From NCBI GenBank assembly GCA_002786025.1, contig NHNW01000048.1, forward strand, positions 1 through 64,000: a DNA stretch of 64,000 nucleotides. The letters are read 5' to 3'. A program made the position numbers and the translations under genes. Shown piece by piece: positions 51,729-62,033 of the stretch; position 1 is the first letter of the stretch; each line of letters opens with the position of its first letter. The notes beneath the pieces were generated by a model. The model saw nothing but the letters and a program-made list of their open reading frames with translations, did no database searches and was not told the DNA's origin. This stretch comes from Zasmidium citrigriseum (lineage: Eukaryota > Ascomycota > Dothideomycetes > Mycosphaerellales > Mycosphaerellaceae).

Positions 51729-52397
51729 ATGCAGACTCGATCGGGCCTGACACTCAGACCCAAGCGGCCGACCAAGCCCGCCGGATTCCTCGACCTTCCT
51801 CCTGAGCTGCGCAACCGCATCTACGAGCTCGTCATTCCAACTTCACACGTTTCGATCACTCAACTCCGCCTCCCTCCACTAGCGCACGTCTGTCGCCAGA
51901 TCCGCGAAGATTGCCTCGACATAGCCTGCGCCCGAATGACGATCTGCATCCACGCACACGCCACCTTCTTCATGCCCGGCGTCGCCGATGGACCTTGGCC
52001 CCGCCAGAGCAGGCAAAGGGTGACGTTTGCGCTCGAGCGCTTCGAGGAGACCTTCGCCAACCGAATGCACTTTCGACGCGTTGTATGGAGGATTCACGAC
52101 CGGTGGATGAAGCATCGGCGTCAATTGTCGAAATCTAAGGTCAAGCCGAACCCGCTACTGCCGAGGGATTTCGAGGTATTCGGGATGGAGATGAAGCTGA
52201 GCGAGGATGAGGAGGAGAAGGAGGTGTTGTTCTCTGAGCCGAAGGTATTCGAGACAGATGATTTGGGGGTGCCGAGCTTGGGTGGCGTTGAAGAGATCTC
52301 GAATGCCATGATGGTGAGGGCGAGCGTGATTACGGCGGCGCATGACTTCAAGGGCTTTACTCCGCGGGACTTGGCAGCTATCATGGATGGCTTGTAG
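51729..52397 (+). CDS. F-box/2EXR-like protein, tandem copy 2
   Basis: This is one exon of 222 residues from the ATG at 51729. An earlier in-frame ATG (51672) would add 19 residues, but copy 3 starts MSQTRSA, which matches MQTRSGLTL here, so the second ATG is preferred. The signature GFLDLPPELRNRIYELVI is followed by LRLPPLAHVCRQIREDCL, the block FANRMHFRRVVWRIHDRW, an acidic KLSEDEEEKEVLF stretch, and the C-terminal DFKGFTPRDLAAIMDGL. It is strongly diverged from copy 1, so the duplication is not recent. Function is unknown beyond the family. Confidence 0.78.
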   Translation: MQTRSGLTLRPKRPTKPAGFLDLPPELRNRIYELVIPTSHVSITQLRLPPLAHVCRQIREDCLDIACARMTICIHAHATFFMPGVADGPWPRQSRQRVTFALERFEETFANRMHFRRVVWRIHDRWMKHRRQLSKSKVKPNPLLPRDFEVFGMEMKLSEDEEEKEVLFSEPKVFETDDLGVPSLGGVEEISNAMMVRASVITAAHDFKGFTPRDLAAIMDGL

Positions 52398-52803
52398 CCG
52401 GACAGGACACGAACGTGGGCGATGGAATGAGCAAGTACAAGGGAGGAAGGTGGGATCAGAGTACAAGGTGGCCGTTGGGAGTGCACGAAATCTGCATTAG
52501 CGAGAAAGAGCAGGTCGAGGTTCGATGCAGACGTCGGGAAGGTGCGAGCCTTGAGTAGTCTGGATCTTTCTGCGAAGCGCAGTGCGTTGTGAAACTTTGC
52601 ACAACGCTCATGTCCTTTCGACGAAGTCGAACTCGTTCCTGCCCTTTCTGACTGCCAAGCGGCAAGTGAATGAACCCTGCGCATGTGATCGTCCCCGCCG
52701 TCACTAGCCGCACTAGCACGCTTGCCAGATAAATGTTTAGCTTCGCGTCGGATACAACGCATCCTCCCATTTCCCACAGCTCGCACAGTTCACCATCGCA
52801 GTC

Positions 52804-53619
52804 ATGTCGCAAACTCGGTCCGCTCGTGCAGCTGATCTGGAAGCCTGGCGTCTGCAACAGGACGCTCAAGAAGAAAAGCATCAATCGAAGAAGTCGTACT
52901 CGAAGAACAAGAAGAGACGCACAACCTTCTTCGACCTGCCAGCGGAGCTACGCAACCATATCTACGACTTAGTCCTCGATGACGACTGCAAAGATCTGTG
53001 TCTCGCACTCGCTGACTTCCGCCTACCGCCGCTCGTCTACGTCTCCCGTCAAATTCGAGAGGAGACAAAGGCACTCGCCTGCAGCAAGATCCGACTCGTC
53101 GTTAAAATCGGATCTGACTTTCATCTGCGTGCCCCGGACCGTCAACAGCACATGACAAGCCTGTGGTCGAAAGGAGCTTTGCCCAGCCTGAGACGCCAAA
53201 GAGAATTGATGGCAAGATTCAGCGCGGTCTTTGGCCCTTGTGCTCGCTTCTGGCGAGTCACATGGCGAGTCCAGGACTTGTACATGAAGAACTATGTCGC
53301 ATTGACATCTCTGGACAAAGATTACCGCGTTGCGAGTCCGTGGAAGTCGAAGTACTACGACATGTTCGCATTCGACATGGGAGTTGTTGGGAATGAGTGC
53401 TTGGTCTCTTCTGAGCCTCGAATTTCTCATCGTCATTTCAGGATTACAGACCCACGGGTGTCTTGGCGGTTCTTGAGCCTTAGTGCAGAGGATGGTGCTG
53501 ATGGCATAGGAGCCATTGTGGACGAGGCGAAGAGCATGGTTGCTGGAGAGGGGTTTAAGGGGTTCTCGATGGGAGACTTGGAGGCGTTGAGCATGAAAGC
53601 TGTTACTAATGGCTCGTAA
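52804..53619 (+). CDS. F-box/2EXR-like protein, tandem copy 3
   Basis: This is one exon of 271 residues, longer than its neighbours through a basic N-terminal extension (KKSYSKNKKRR, a possible nuclear signal). The core FFDLPAELRNHIYDLVL and FRLPPLVYVSRQIREETK is followed by a region parallel to the other copies (FGPCARFWRVTWRVQDLYM). The C-terminus is GEGFKGFSMGDLEALSMKAV. The three genes sit head to tail with 220 and 400 bp between them. Confidence 0.78.
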   Translation: MSQTRSARAADLEAWRLQQDAQEEKHQSKKSYSKNKKRRTTFFDLPAELRNHIYDLVLDDDCKDLCLALADFRLPPLVYVSRQIREETKALACSKIRLVVKIGSDFHLRAPDRQQHMTSLWSKGALPSLRRQRELMARFSAVFGPCARFWRVTWRVQDLYMKNYVALTSLDKDYRVASPWKSKYYDMFAFDMGVVGNECLVSSEPRISHRHFRITDPRVSWRFLSLSAEDGADGIGAIVDEAKSMVAGEGFKGFSMGDLEALSMKAVTNGS

Positions 53620-53917
53620 AACAAGTTGGTTGGAGCATCAGGCTGAGCTGGCCCATAGCGAGAGCTTTTTGCATCGTCCAGTTGGGAGGACTGTGGTGAT
53701 ACCACTAGAAACTCTTGCAGGATGAGCGATGCTGGCGGAATCCGAGATTGGCTGAGGTCTGTTTGCTGGAGCTTTTGTCAACATACGTAAGGTGTCTTTG
53801 CCCGCAGACCGGAAATGGCTGGCTAATTGTATTCCGTTACAAATTCCACAATGCTTTTGCCAATGTATACATTACATGTTCTATCATCTATCCCATCTTT
53901 CGCATTTCCTCTCACAC

Positions 53918-55440
53918 TCAACAATAACTCCCACTAACCCCATCCCTACTAACCAACCCAGCATCAGCAACCTCACTCCAACTCCAATAATCCTGCAACT
54001 TCCCCTCCCCATCAACCCCATCCACCCCATTCAACATCCGATAATTCCAAAACGCGCCTCCACTAGCATACTTCTGATACGCATAAACCTGCGTATCATA
54101 CAACCTCTTCCTATAACTTAACGAATTATTATACATACTCTGCAAACTCCACTCGCCAATAAACACCGGGAACTTCCCGTCCCCTTTCCCAATATACTCC
54201 GCCTGGCCGCAGATGGCGGGCGCGACGTATTGGGAGTAGATGCCGGCGGCGGCGAAGAAGTATATGTGCGAGTCGATTACGAGGTTGGTATTTGAGGGGT
54301 AGAAGGGCGACCAGTAGGTTTCGGAGAAGAAGGCGTCTTGGAGCATGAGGGGAATGCGGGTGTCTACTTTGGAGATGCGGGACAGGACGCCGTTTATGTA
54401 GGTGTTTATCCAGTTTGTGCCGTTGGTTGTCAGACCTTCTGGGGTGGCGAAGGCGGCGAAATTGTCGCTGGGTTCGTTTATGGGGGCGATTGTGTAGGCG
54501 TAGGTTCGCTGGGAGGTTGTCAGTTTCTGGTGATAGGATCGTTTTCGTTTGGTCACTTACGCCCGAAGTCTTGATGAAGTTCAGGATGCCATCGATGGCG
54601 CGGAAGGAGTAGTCCAAATTGGTGGTGTTGAAGAACCATGCGTTGTGTCCGAATGCCTCTCCAATACCGAGAGTGTTGACTCCTCCAGGAAGCGAATGCA
54701 AGCCGATGATGATGTGCATGTTGTACTTGTCGATGGCGTAGTTGGTGATCTTCCTCAGATGGGCCTGCTGATTGCCAGAGTAGAGCTTACTTCCAGGCAC
54801 CTTGACCCAGGCAGCATACGTAGTGGGGATGCGGATAGTGTTGATGCCAAGCTTGCCCATCTTATCGATGTCTTGAAGGGTAATGAACGAAGCGTATCGG
54901 GCCTCCAGCTTGGGTCCACAGACAGCGAAACCGACGGCATCACACCAGCTCCATTCGTCAGGGTAGGCGTCGCCAATATTGTTGGCCCACCAGTCCACAT
55001 CGTAGTTCTGCTCGATCTCGAGCCATGCACCGAAGTTGACGCCGTTGCCCTTGTAGGTTCGCCAGTCGATGAAGTTCCTGTTCTTCTGAGTGGGCCATGA
55101 GATGGAGTGGGAGGTCTTTTTGAGGAAGTTGTCTATCTCGTTGAAGGTGAATTGGTTGCAGTTGAAGATGTTACCGTGTTTTGAGGCGTCAGCTTGGAGT
55201 GTTGCTCCGAGTTTGGCAACGGCAGCTGTGGAAGGCGTCAGTTTAAATCAATATGATCGCATGTGTTTGTCACTCGCCCGCCAACTTGTTCGTCGCGGCA
55301 TCAAGATCCGAAGTGATGGTGGTAACAGCCTCTTCGACTCCACCGATCAAGCCGGTAAGAAGGTCTCCAAAGAGACTGGGCACAGGAACAGCATAAGTAG
55401 TAGCCGCAAGGCCAACGACTAATGAGGCAGAAAGACGCAT
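53918..55440 (-). CDS. Secreted GH5 exo-beta-1,3-glucanase
   Basis: It is probably a glucan 1,3-beta-glucosidase acting on fungal or plant beta-glucans. Three exons are inferred: 55440-55278, 55225-54561 and 54508-53918; the product has 472 residues. The first intron (52 nt) starts with GC rather than GT (G|GCGAGT), has a good CTGAC branch site, and is the only join keeping frame (NKLAAAVAKLG). The second (52 nt) is GTAAGT...CCCAG. A signal peptide (MRLSASLVVGLAATTYAVP) precedes a helical pro-region and the TIM barrel: VNFGAWLEIEQNYD, GINTIRIPTTYAAW, IIIGLHSLPGG, acid/base Glu in PINEPSDNF and nucleophile Glu in FIGEWSL. The C-terminus is SGSYC. Confidence 0.9.
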
Positions 55441-56083
55441 GGCTGCAGATGAGAAAAGTGATCGACGGAGCAGATAGATGAAGAGATAGTCACACAAACC
55501 TGGCTGTCGGGTCGCTTTAAATCAACATCACCATCGGCAATGCCTCACCCTTGACAGGCCTTCCCATCCCTTCGTATCCAATTCCAGATCGAAGAGCCTG
55601 ACTAGCTCGTCACCAAACGATAGTCCAACACCAAAAGCAGCACAATCGCCGGCGGAATCCGAAAAGCCCTAAAAGCTCAGACATTTTCACAAGCCACGAG
55701 GTGAAAAGCCTTGCAGAGCCAGATCCTTCTTTCTTGGTGACTTTTCCAGATTCTCTCACTCGCTTGCGTCTGCGGCACGTTTTTGTGGCGTTTGAGTTTC
55801 TCGTTCCTGGCGCGAACTGACGGTGTTTGGTTCGGCTTGTATTCGGCAGGGCTGTTGTTAGCGTGCCACGAGGAGTCTGGACGGGCTATTGAGGGCCGAG
55901 CATGTCGGAGTGAGATGTCGGTAGCTGTGTTATATCAAATAGAGCCGCATAGAGGGTCGAGATGGGGAATGATTGTGTTGGGAAACTTTGGATGTCGGAG
56001 ACCCCGCATCGATGTTGTTTCCTGTGGTATCGATGTTTGTTCCTGTGGCATTGCCGGTCATGAAAACTTTCCGTTGCTCTCAT
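55441..56083. other. Gene-free interval
   Basis: About 640 bp hold the GH5 promoter and the 3' end of the deformylase gene. A TTTAAA lies near 55513 on the promoter side. No other feature was recognised. Confidence 0.35.
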
Positions 56084-57043
56084 CTAGTTGAACACCACCG
56101 TCTTGCTTCCGTTCAAAAAGACTCTCTTCTCACTCCACCACTTCACCGCCGCAGCCAGAGTCTGACTCTCGACATTGCTTCCCTCATCCACCAACTCCTT
56201 TGGACTCATGCTGTGGTCCACGCGAGCAATTCTCTGCTCAATGATGGGTCCCTCATCCAGATCGGCAGTCACGAAATGAGCGGTAGCTCCAATGATCTTT
56301 ACACCACGATCATATGCCTGATGGTATGGCTTTGCACCCTTGAAAGATGGCAAGAAAGAGTGGTGGATGTTGATGATCTTGCCACTCATTGCCTCGCACA
56401 GTTTGGGCGACAGAACTTGCATGTATCGTGCTAGAACGATCAGGTCGACGTTGTTCTCCTTGACCAGCTCCAGAATGCGACTCTCCTGCTCGGCCTTGGT
56501 GTCTTTGTTGACTGGAAGATGGTGGAAAGCAACGTCGTAGCTCTTCGCCAATGACTCAAATTCCGGGTGATTGGAGACGATCAGGGGAATTTCGATGTTC
56601 AGCTGCGAAGTCTTTTGCCTGAAAAGAAGGTCGTTCAGACAGTGGCCAATTTTGGAAACCATGATCATGACTCTGGGTTTGTGCGATTTAGGTACGATGT
56701 CGTAGTCCATCTTCAGGTCTGATGCCAACTCAGAGAAGGGCCCTGCCAAGTGATCGAGAGAATCCGCATGGCCGAAGTGGACTCTCATGAAGAATTTCTG
56801 AAGTTCCGGATCCGAAAACTGCTGCAGATCGAGGATGTTCAGGTTGTGCTTTGCCAGGACTCCAGTCACGGTATGGATGATTCCAGGCTTGTCGGGGCAG
56901 GACAATGTGAGGATGTGGTCTTTGGACATCTTGGCGGCGGGCGAAATCTTTGTTGAAAAGGCGGATTGTTGTGTAAAGGCGGTTCTCGCTGTGAACGCTG
57001 AACTGAAGAGTGTCGATCTGGTGGCGAGTCGCAAAGCGGCCAT
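56084..57043 (-). CDS. purU: Formyltetrahydrofolate deformylase, mitochondrial
   Basis: It hydrolyses 10-formyl-THF to THF and formate, balancing one-carbon pools. It is a single exon of 319 residues from the ATG at 57043; a longer reading from 57238 would start on GTG. Residues 1-37 (MAALRLATRSTLFSSAFTAR...) are rich in Arg, Ser and Ala without acids, so mitochondrial import is likely. An internal Met at residue 38 (MSKDHILTL) could give a cytosolic form. The ACT domain is residues 40-120 (LSCPDKPGIIHTVTGVLAKH). The formyl-transferase/hydrolase domain carries the catalytic Asn-His in INIHHSFLPSFKGAKPY and Asp in ADLDEGPIIEQ. It uses the same folate as the ADE16/17 enzyme at 22-24 kb. Confidence 0.93.
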   Translation of the reverse strand: MAALRLATRSTLFSSAFTARTAFTQQSAFSTKISPAAKMSKDHILTLSCPDKPGIIHTVTGVLAKHNLNILDLQQFSDPELQKFFMRVHFGHADSLDHLAGPFSELASDLKMDYDIVPKSHKPRVMIMVSKIGHCLNDLLFRQKTSQLNIEIPLIVSNHPEFESLAKSYDVAFHHLPVNKDTKAEQESRILELVKENNVDLIVLARYMQVLSPKLCEAMSGKIINIHHSFLPSFKGAKPYHQAYDRGVKIIGATAHFVTADLDEGPIIEQRIARVDHSMSPKELVDEGSNVESQTLAAAVKWWSEKRVFLNGSKTVVFN

Positions 57044-57525
57044 CAAGAGATGCGGTGTTGAAACTGCAGGGCGAAGATGGTTCGATGATTCATTTTTCGG
57101 GAGGCATTTCAGTCTAGATTTCCAGTGGTGCGCACAGACAACAAGGAAAGTATCTCCGCGCCTGTCCGAAAGCGGCGAGGAATGGAGCGTTTCAACGGGA
57201 GATGAGCAGGACTTAGCTGGACCGGGAAATGCTTTCACCCATTGGAATCGTATTGTACATAGCTATATTGACGGACGTGATGATGGAAACGATGGATGAG
57301 ATGGAGACAAGAGCGAAGGATGGACGCGATCAGGTTATCTCGTTGCCCTCGCCTACACTACTTCTTCGGGTTAGCGGCCTGCTGTCCCTGCCTCAGGCAA
57401 CAAGCGGATCTCAGCGGCAGCTTCTTGAAAAACACGAGGTTGGGCTGATGCAGCAAACATTCCGCCAAATCCTCAATTCTTGATCTACAATGTCTTCCAT
57501 ATCATAATCTCTTCATCTTGTGTGA

Positions 57526-59355
57526 ATGGCCAGCGACGAGGATGGCTTCCGTGCCCCCCGCTTCGACGGCGAGGACGTCTCTCCCACCACCGAGCAGGAG
57601 CTCAGAGGCTGGTACAGTACCGGGCTAGCCGCTGAGATCTTTGCCGTATGCGGTGTCGGTAAGTGAATGCATATTGGAGCTTGCATAGATACTGACTTCA
57701 TCCAGGCTCTTTTGCACCAGTGACGCTCGAACAACTAGCCCGTGAAAGCGGCGTGTTGCGTTCTGATGGGAAGACGCCGTGTATCGAGCCTAAAGGGACC
57801 ACTGCTGGACGACTTGCTCGCGTGCTTGCTCGAGCAGTATCCCAAAGAGACGACGATGACAGCCAATGCGTGATCAGACCCTTTGGGCGGGACATGGCTA
57901 CTTCGAGCTTTGCCATGTATACCTTTTCCATCGCTGTGTTCGTGCAGGCACTGGTTCTTATCTCCTTCAGCCCAGTTGCTGACTATGGTAACGAATTTCA
58001 ATCACAAACTCAAGTATGAGTGCTCATCAACTTCTTCAGGTACGCATCGAAAGCGCCTCGTCCTCATGTTCGCCTTCACAGGCGCCACCGCTACAATGGC
58101 CATGCTCTTGGTCTGGCCACAAGTGTATCTACTTGGCTCGCTGTTCATCATCATTGCCGTCGTGTGCCTTGGTTCGACCTTTGTCTTGCTGAATTCGTTT
58201 CTGCCCTTGCTTGCAGCTCGCCATCCGTCTGTCCAGGCTCAGCTGAACGGCTCTACTAGGCTACCGAAACAAGAGACAACGTCCCCTGAGCTGAAGCTCT
58301 CGACCCAGATCTCATCAAAGGGAGTCGGTCTTGGCTACGCAGCTGCAGTGTCTGTTCAGATTCTCAGCATTCTGCTGCTCGTCTTGCTCAAGAAGGCCGA
58401 CTTCGCGGCAGAATCGACTCCCCTCCGATTCGTGCTGTTACTGGTGGGAGTGTTCTGGTTTGCGCTCACCCTGCCAGGGGCTATGTGGCTGCGAAACCGT
58501 CCGGGTCCGTCTCTACGCATCTCAACACCGTGGAGCACTCGCCTTCCAGTGGCCTTCCAATATCTCACCTTCGCCTGGCGGTCTGTATGGAATACCGTCA
58601 GGACAGCTACAAAGCTGCGACAGACCTGGGTCTTTCTCATCGCCTGGTTCCTCCTCTCCGATGCCATCGCGACCGTGTCGGGCACAGCAATCCTTTTTGC
58701 ACGCACAGAACTCCACATGGGAACAATTGCTATTGCAATTCTATCCATCACGGCGACTGCTTCCGGCATGGCAGGTGCGTTTGCCTGGCCTCGGATCTCG
58801 AGAAGATATGGACTGGAGACGAAACACACCATACTCTTTTGCATGATCATGATGGAGATCATTCCCCTCTACGGTCTACTTGGCTTCATCCCGTTCATCA
58901 AATCCTGGGGCTTCCTAGGACTCCAACAGGCGTGGGAAATCTATCCCCTTGGCTTTGTACACGGCTTTCTGATGGGAGGCTTGTCATCTTACTGCCGGGC
59001 GTTCTATGGCGAGATTATTCCCCCTGGTTCCGAAGCCGCATTCTATGCCTTGATGGCCATCACCGACAAAGGCAGCTCTGCCGTAGGGCCAGCCATCGTT
59101 GGGGCTATTGTGGATGCGGTTGGGACTATTCGACCTGCATTTGGATTTCTCGCGATTTTGATTGCAATGCCAATGCCATTGATCTACATGATTGATGTTA
59201 GACGGGGGCGAGACGAGGCAGCTGCCTTGTCAAAGCACCTTGGATACGAGCCTGGGGGCACTACGATGAACGACTATGACATAGTTGATGAACGCGAAGC
59301 TGGAGAGGGACTGCTAAGACGGGATTCAGAGGATGGTGACGGCGAAAATAGATGA
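57526..59355 (+). CDS. ATG22: Autophagy-related vacuolar amino-acid effluxer ATG22
   Basis: Atg22 is a vacuolar-membrane MFS-like permease that exports amino acids released by autophagic breakdown. Three exons are inferred: 57526-57658, 57706-57987 and 58040-59355. The introns are 47 nt and 52 nt, both phase 1, and the product has 576 residues. It starts MASDEDGFRAPRFDGEDVSP, with the conserved [36 protein letters not shown] block, then MYTFSIAVFVQALVLISFSPVADYG and about ten further membrane helices. GHGFLMGG-type text (VHGFLMGGLSSYCRAFYGEIIPPGSEAAFYAL) is highly characteristic. The C-terminal tail is acidic with an LLRR motif that could serve in vacuolar sorting. Confidence 0.95.
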
Positions 59356-59685
59356 TGTGGATGGAGCGACGAGACTGGGCTCGTTACTCGACAAGCCTTG
59401 ACGTCTGTTCCGTCCATTGTATCCCTCCGGAGCCCAAGAACAATCACGAAAACAAGACCCAGAACCTCTCGCATCAAGGTGGGCAGCATCGACTTTTATC
59501 CTGGGCGCCAAGAGATCGACTCCATAGATTCCGGAGGGGCTCAAGAAGCAAGCAGACGGAGAAATATACGCCGGCTAAATGTAACGACAATTCTTCGCCA
59601 CCATCAGATACAAAAGACAGCACGAAGAAGGAGTTAATGCCATTCCAATGTGGAGGCTGTTGTTCAACTGACGTGAATAGCAATC
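59356..59685. other. Intergenic interval
   Basis: The 330 bp between ATG22 and the glycosidase gene hold the promoter of the latter. Nothing else was seen. Confidence 0.35.
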
Positions 59686-61689
59686 ATGGCCCCTCGACGG
59701 CTAGTCTTCGCCACATTGGCTGGCCTTCTAGCCCAGACAGCTTTCGCCACCCCACTCACCAAACGTGCACTCGATACGGCCGCACTCGCATCGCAATACT
59801 TCGGAAACGACGCCCCGTGGTACCAAGACAGGATCCCATACTTCACCTGCTCCGACTCCTCGATCCAGGACGTCTACTACTACCGATGGAAGATCTTCCG
59901 TGCGCACCAACGAGACCTTGGCGATCGTGGATACGTCTCGACAGAGTTTCTTGACGATGTGGGATGGCAATTAGAACCATGGGCTACGCTCAACGATGCT
60001 ACGGGATTTCATCTCGGCGAGGGCAGATGGCTGAGAGATCGCCGCTTCGCCGATGACTACATCCGGCACATGTACAACGGCGGCAACGACCGTCACTTCA
60101 CAGACTATATGGCAGACTCGGTCTGGGGTCGATATCTTGTCGATGGTGATCAGGAATCTCTGACGACTCACTTGAATGCAATGATCGATCTGTACAATCA
60201 GTGGGATGACAGCTTCGACACGGACAAGGGACTGTATTGGAGAGAACCGTTGGCCGATGCGACAGAGTACACGATTTCAAGCATTGACGCAAGCTGTGGC
60301 GAAGATGGCTTCACCGGTGGCTACGCATTCCGACCCTCAATCAACTCGTACATGTGGGCCAATGCGATAGCTATCAGCAAGATCGCCGGACTGGTCGGGC
60401 AGAGCAATGTTGTCACAGATTTCGAACAGCGAGCAAAGACTCTGAAGGATCGCTTCCAAACAGACATCTGGAATACGACGCTTGAGCACTTCATCGATCG
60501 CCATCAGAGAGATACCGAGTGCGTCAAGTATTGGGAGCCGATTCGAGGGAGAGAGCTGGTTGGACTGGTCCCATGGATGTTTAGCATGCCTGACAACAAC
60601 AGCACCTACAATGCTGCGTGGACACATCTCCTGGATTCTGAGAAGCTGAGAGGGTCGAACGGTATGCGGACGAATGAACCGTCGTATGAGTACTACATGA
60701 GGCAGTACCGCTACGACGAGCCTACAGGGCTGAGGGAGTGCCAATGGAATGGACCAGTCTGGCCATACCAGACCACGCAGATCCTTCTTGGTATGGCGAA
60801 TGTTCTGGATACCTATGACCAGGACATCATTTCGAAGGCCGATTACGTGGAGGAACTGCGGAGATACACCAACATCCACCACCTCAACGGTACGCTGAAC
60901 CTGGAAGAGGACTACGAGCCCGACAAGCCTGGGCCCATCGTTGGACTACCTCGCTCGCCTCACTACTTCCACTCTGGCTACAATGACTTGATTATCAGCG
61001 GCCTAGTCGGGATTCGACCAAGGGCTGATAATGTCATCGAAGTCAACCCTATGATTCCCGAAGGCTCCGACATCACGTCTTTCCGTCTGCAAGACGTTCC
61101 CTATCATGGCCATTCCATCGCCGTTCAATGGGATGCCAGTGGCAGTGGCCTACAGGTCGAAGTAGATGGAGACGCTGTTGCTTCTTCACCATCATTGGGC
61201 AGACTGACGGCAGATATATCCTCAGCACCTGCACCCGCCATCACAAGGCGCATTGTCAAGTCCGTTCAGCTCGTCCGTGGAGAGTTTCCAAAGGGCTCCG
61301 CTTCTTCTGGCAATGACACCGAGAATATCCACGATGCCATCGACGGGCGAGTCTGGTTCTTCCCCGAGCTGCCGAACGGTTGGAACTCGAACGCCACTGA
61401 TGTCGACTCTGAGCAATGGTATGCTATCGATTTTGGGAACAGCACGGAGGCGACAAGCTGCGAGTTGGCGTTCTTTGACGACGGCGAAGACTTTGCGGTG
61501 CCGAGCAGCTACGCCATTCAGCAGTTTGACGGGAGCTCATGGGTCGATATCTGGAGCGGCGGACCGGAGCTGATTGCGAACGGCGTTACGGCCATTGAGG
61601 GAGATGCCGTGATGACCAGCAAGATCCGTGTGGCATTCACACAGCCTGCCGGCAAGAGGACCAGGCTTGCTGAGTTCAAGGTTTATTGA
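59686..61689 (+). CDS. Secreted six-hairpin glycosidase (MGH1-like) with C-terminal discoidin-like domain
   Basis: This is a single exon of 667 residues. A signal peptide (MAPRRLVFATLAGLLAQTAFA) is followed by a likely Kex2 site (TPLTKR-ALDTAA). Residues about 45-470 look like an (alpha/alpha)6 barrel of the MGH1/GH63-like group: YYYRWKIFRAHQRDLGDRGY, QLEPWATLNDATGFHLGEGRW, GLYWREPLADATEYTISSID, and FRPSINSYMWANAIAI with the WNGPVWPYQTTQILLGMANV block. From about 480 come beta-rich segments. The last 140 residues (DGRVWFFPELPNGWNSNATD... RTRLAEFKVY) resemble a coagulation-factor 5/8-type carbohydrate-binding domain. Several NxS/T sites fit secretion. The exact substrate is unknown; the acid pair cannot be assigned with certainty. 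Confidence 0.82.
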   Translation: MAPRRLVFATLAGLLAQTAFATPLTKRALDTAALASQYFGNDAPWYQDRIPYFTCSDSSIQDVYYYRWKIFRAHQRDLGDRGYVSTEFLDDVGWQLEPWATLNDATGFHLGEGRWLRDRRFADDYIRHMYNGGNDRHFTDYMADSVWGRYLVDGDQESLTTHLNAMIDLYNQWDDSFDTDKGLYWREPLADATEYTISSIDASCGEDGFTGGYAFRPSINSYMWANAIAISKIAGLVGQSNVVTDFEQRAKTLKDRFQTDIWNTTLEHFIDRHQRDTECVKYWEPIRGRELVGLVPWMFSMPDNNSTYNAAWTHLLDSEKLRGSNGMRTNEPSYEYYMRQYRYDEPTGLRECQWNGPVWPYQTTQILLGMANVLDTYDQDIISKADYVEELRRYTNIHHLNGTLNLEEDYEPDKPGPIVGLPRSPHYFHSGYNDLIISGLVGIRPRADNVIEVNPMIPEGSDITSFRLQDVPYHGHSIAVQWDASGSGLQVEVDGDAVASSPSLGRLTADISSAPAPAITRRIVKSVQLVRGEFPKGSASSGNDTENIHDAIDGRVWFFPELPNGWNSNATDVDSEQWYAIDFGNSTEATSCELAFFDDGEDFAVPSSYAIQQFDGSSWVDIWSGGPELIANGVTAIEGDAVMTSKIRVAFTQPAGKRTRLAEFKVY

Positions 61690-61782
61690 AGTAGGTAAAT
61701 AAGGAATCATATTGGCAGCCATCTTCATCATATCTACAGGAAAGCGATATTTGATTGGCTGATTTACCAATTGCATCAGATC

Positions 61783-61841
61783 ATCGGCTTGATAAGTACA
61801 GCTCCATCGGCTTGATAAGTACAGCTCCATCGGCTGATAAG
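61783..61841. repeat. 23-bp tandem repeat, about 2.5 copies
   Basis: Two perfect copies of a 23-nt unit (starting ATCGGCTTGATAAGTACAGC) lie at 61783-61805 and 61806-61828. A partial third (61829-61841) has one T missing. It lies in the probable 3' UTR of the glycosidase gene, in the 344-bp interval before the transporter. No other feature was seen there. Confidence 0.9.
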
Positions 61842-62033
61842 CCAGCCGACCGGGCGGAGTGATAGGGCAAGATGCAGATACGCCGAGTCGATCCTCTCAA
61901 GCCTCTCAAGCATCTTGTAGTCAAGAAGAGAGCTTGTTGCTCACGGTTGGTCAAGCATAGGTAGCGGAGTCCCTACACACTACTGCAGGCTCTCCTGAAA
62001 CTTTCCCTGGCACTACCCTAACGACCTTTGACT

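Noticed and set aside
53620..53917. A possible extra exon or gene after the third F-box-like gene
   Set aside because: Only short, domain-free frames are present between two convergent genes.
57044..57238. A 65-residue extension of the formyl-THF deformylase
   Set aside because: It starts on GTG. The ATG at 57043 gives a standard mitochondrial presequence and family length.
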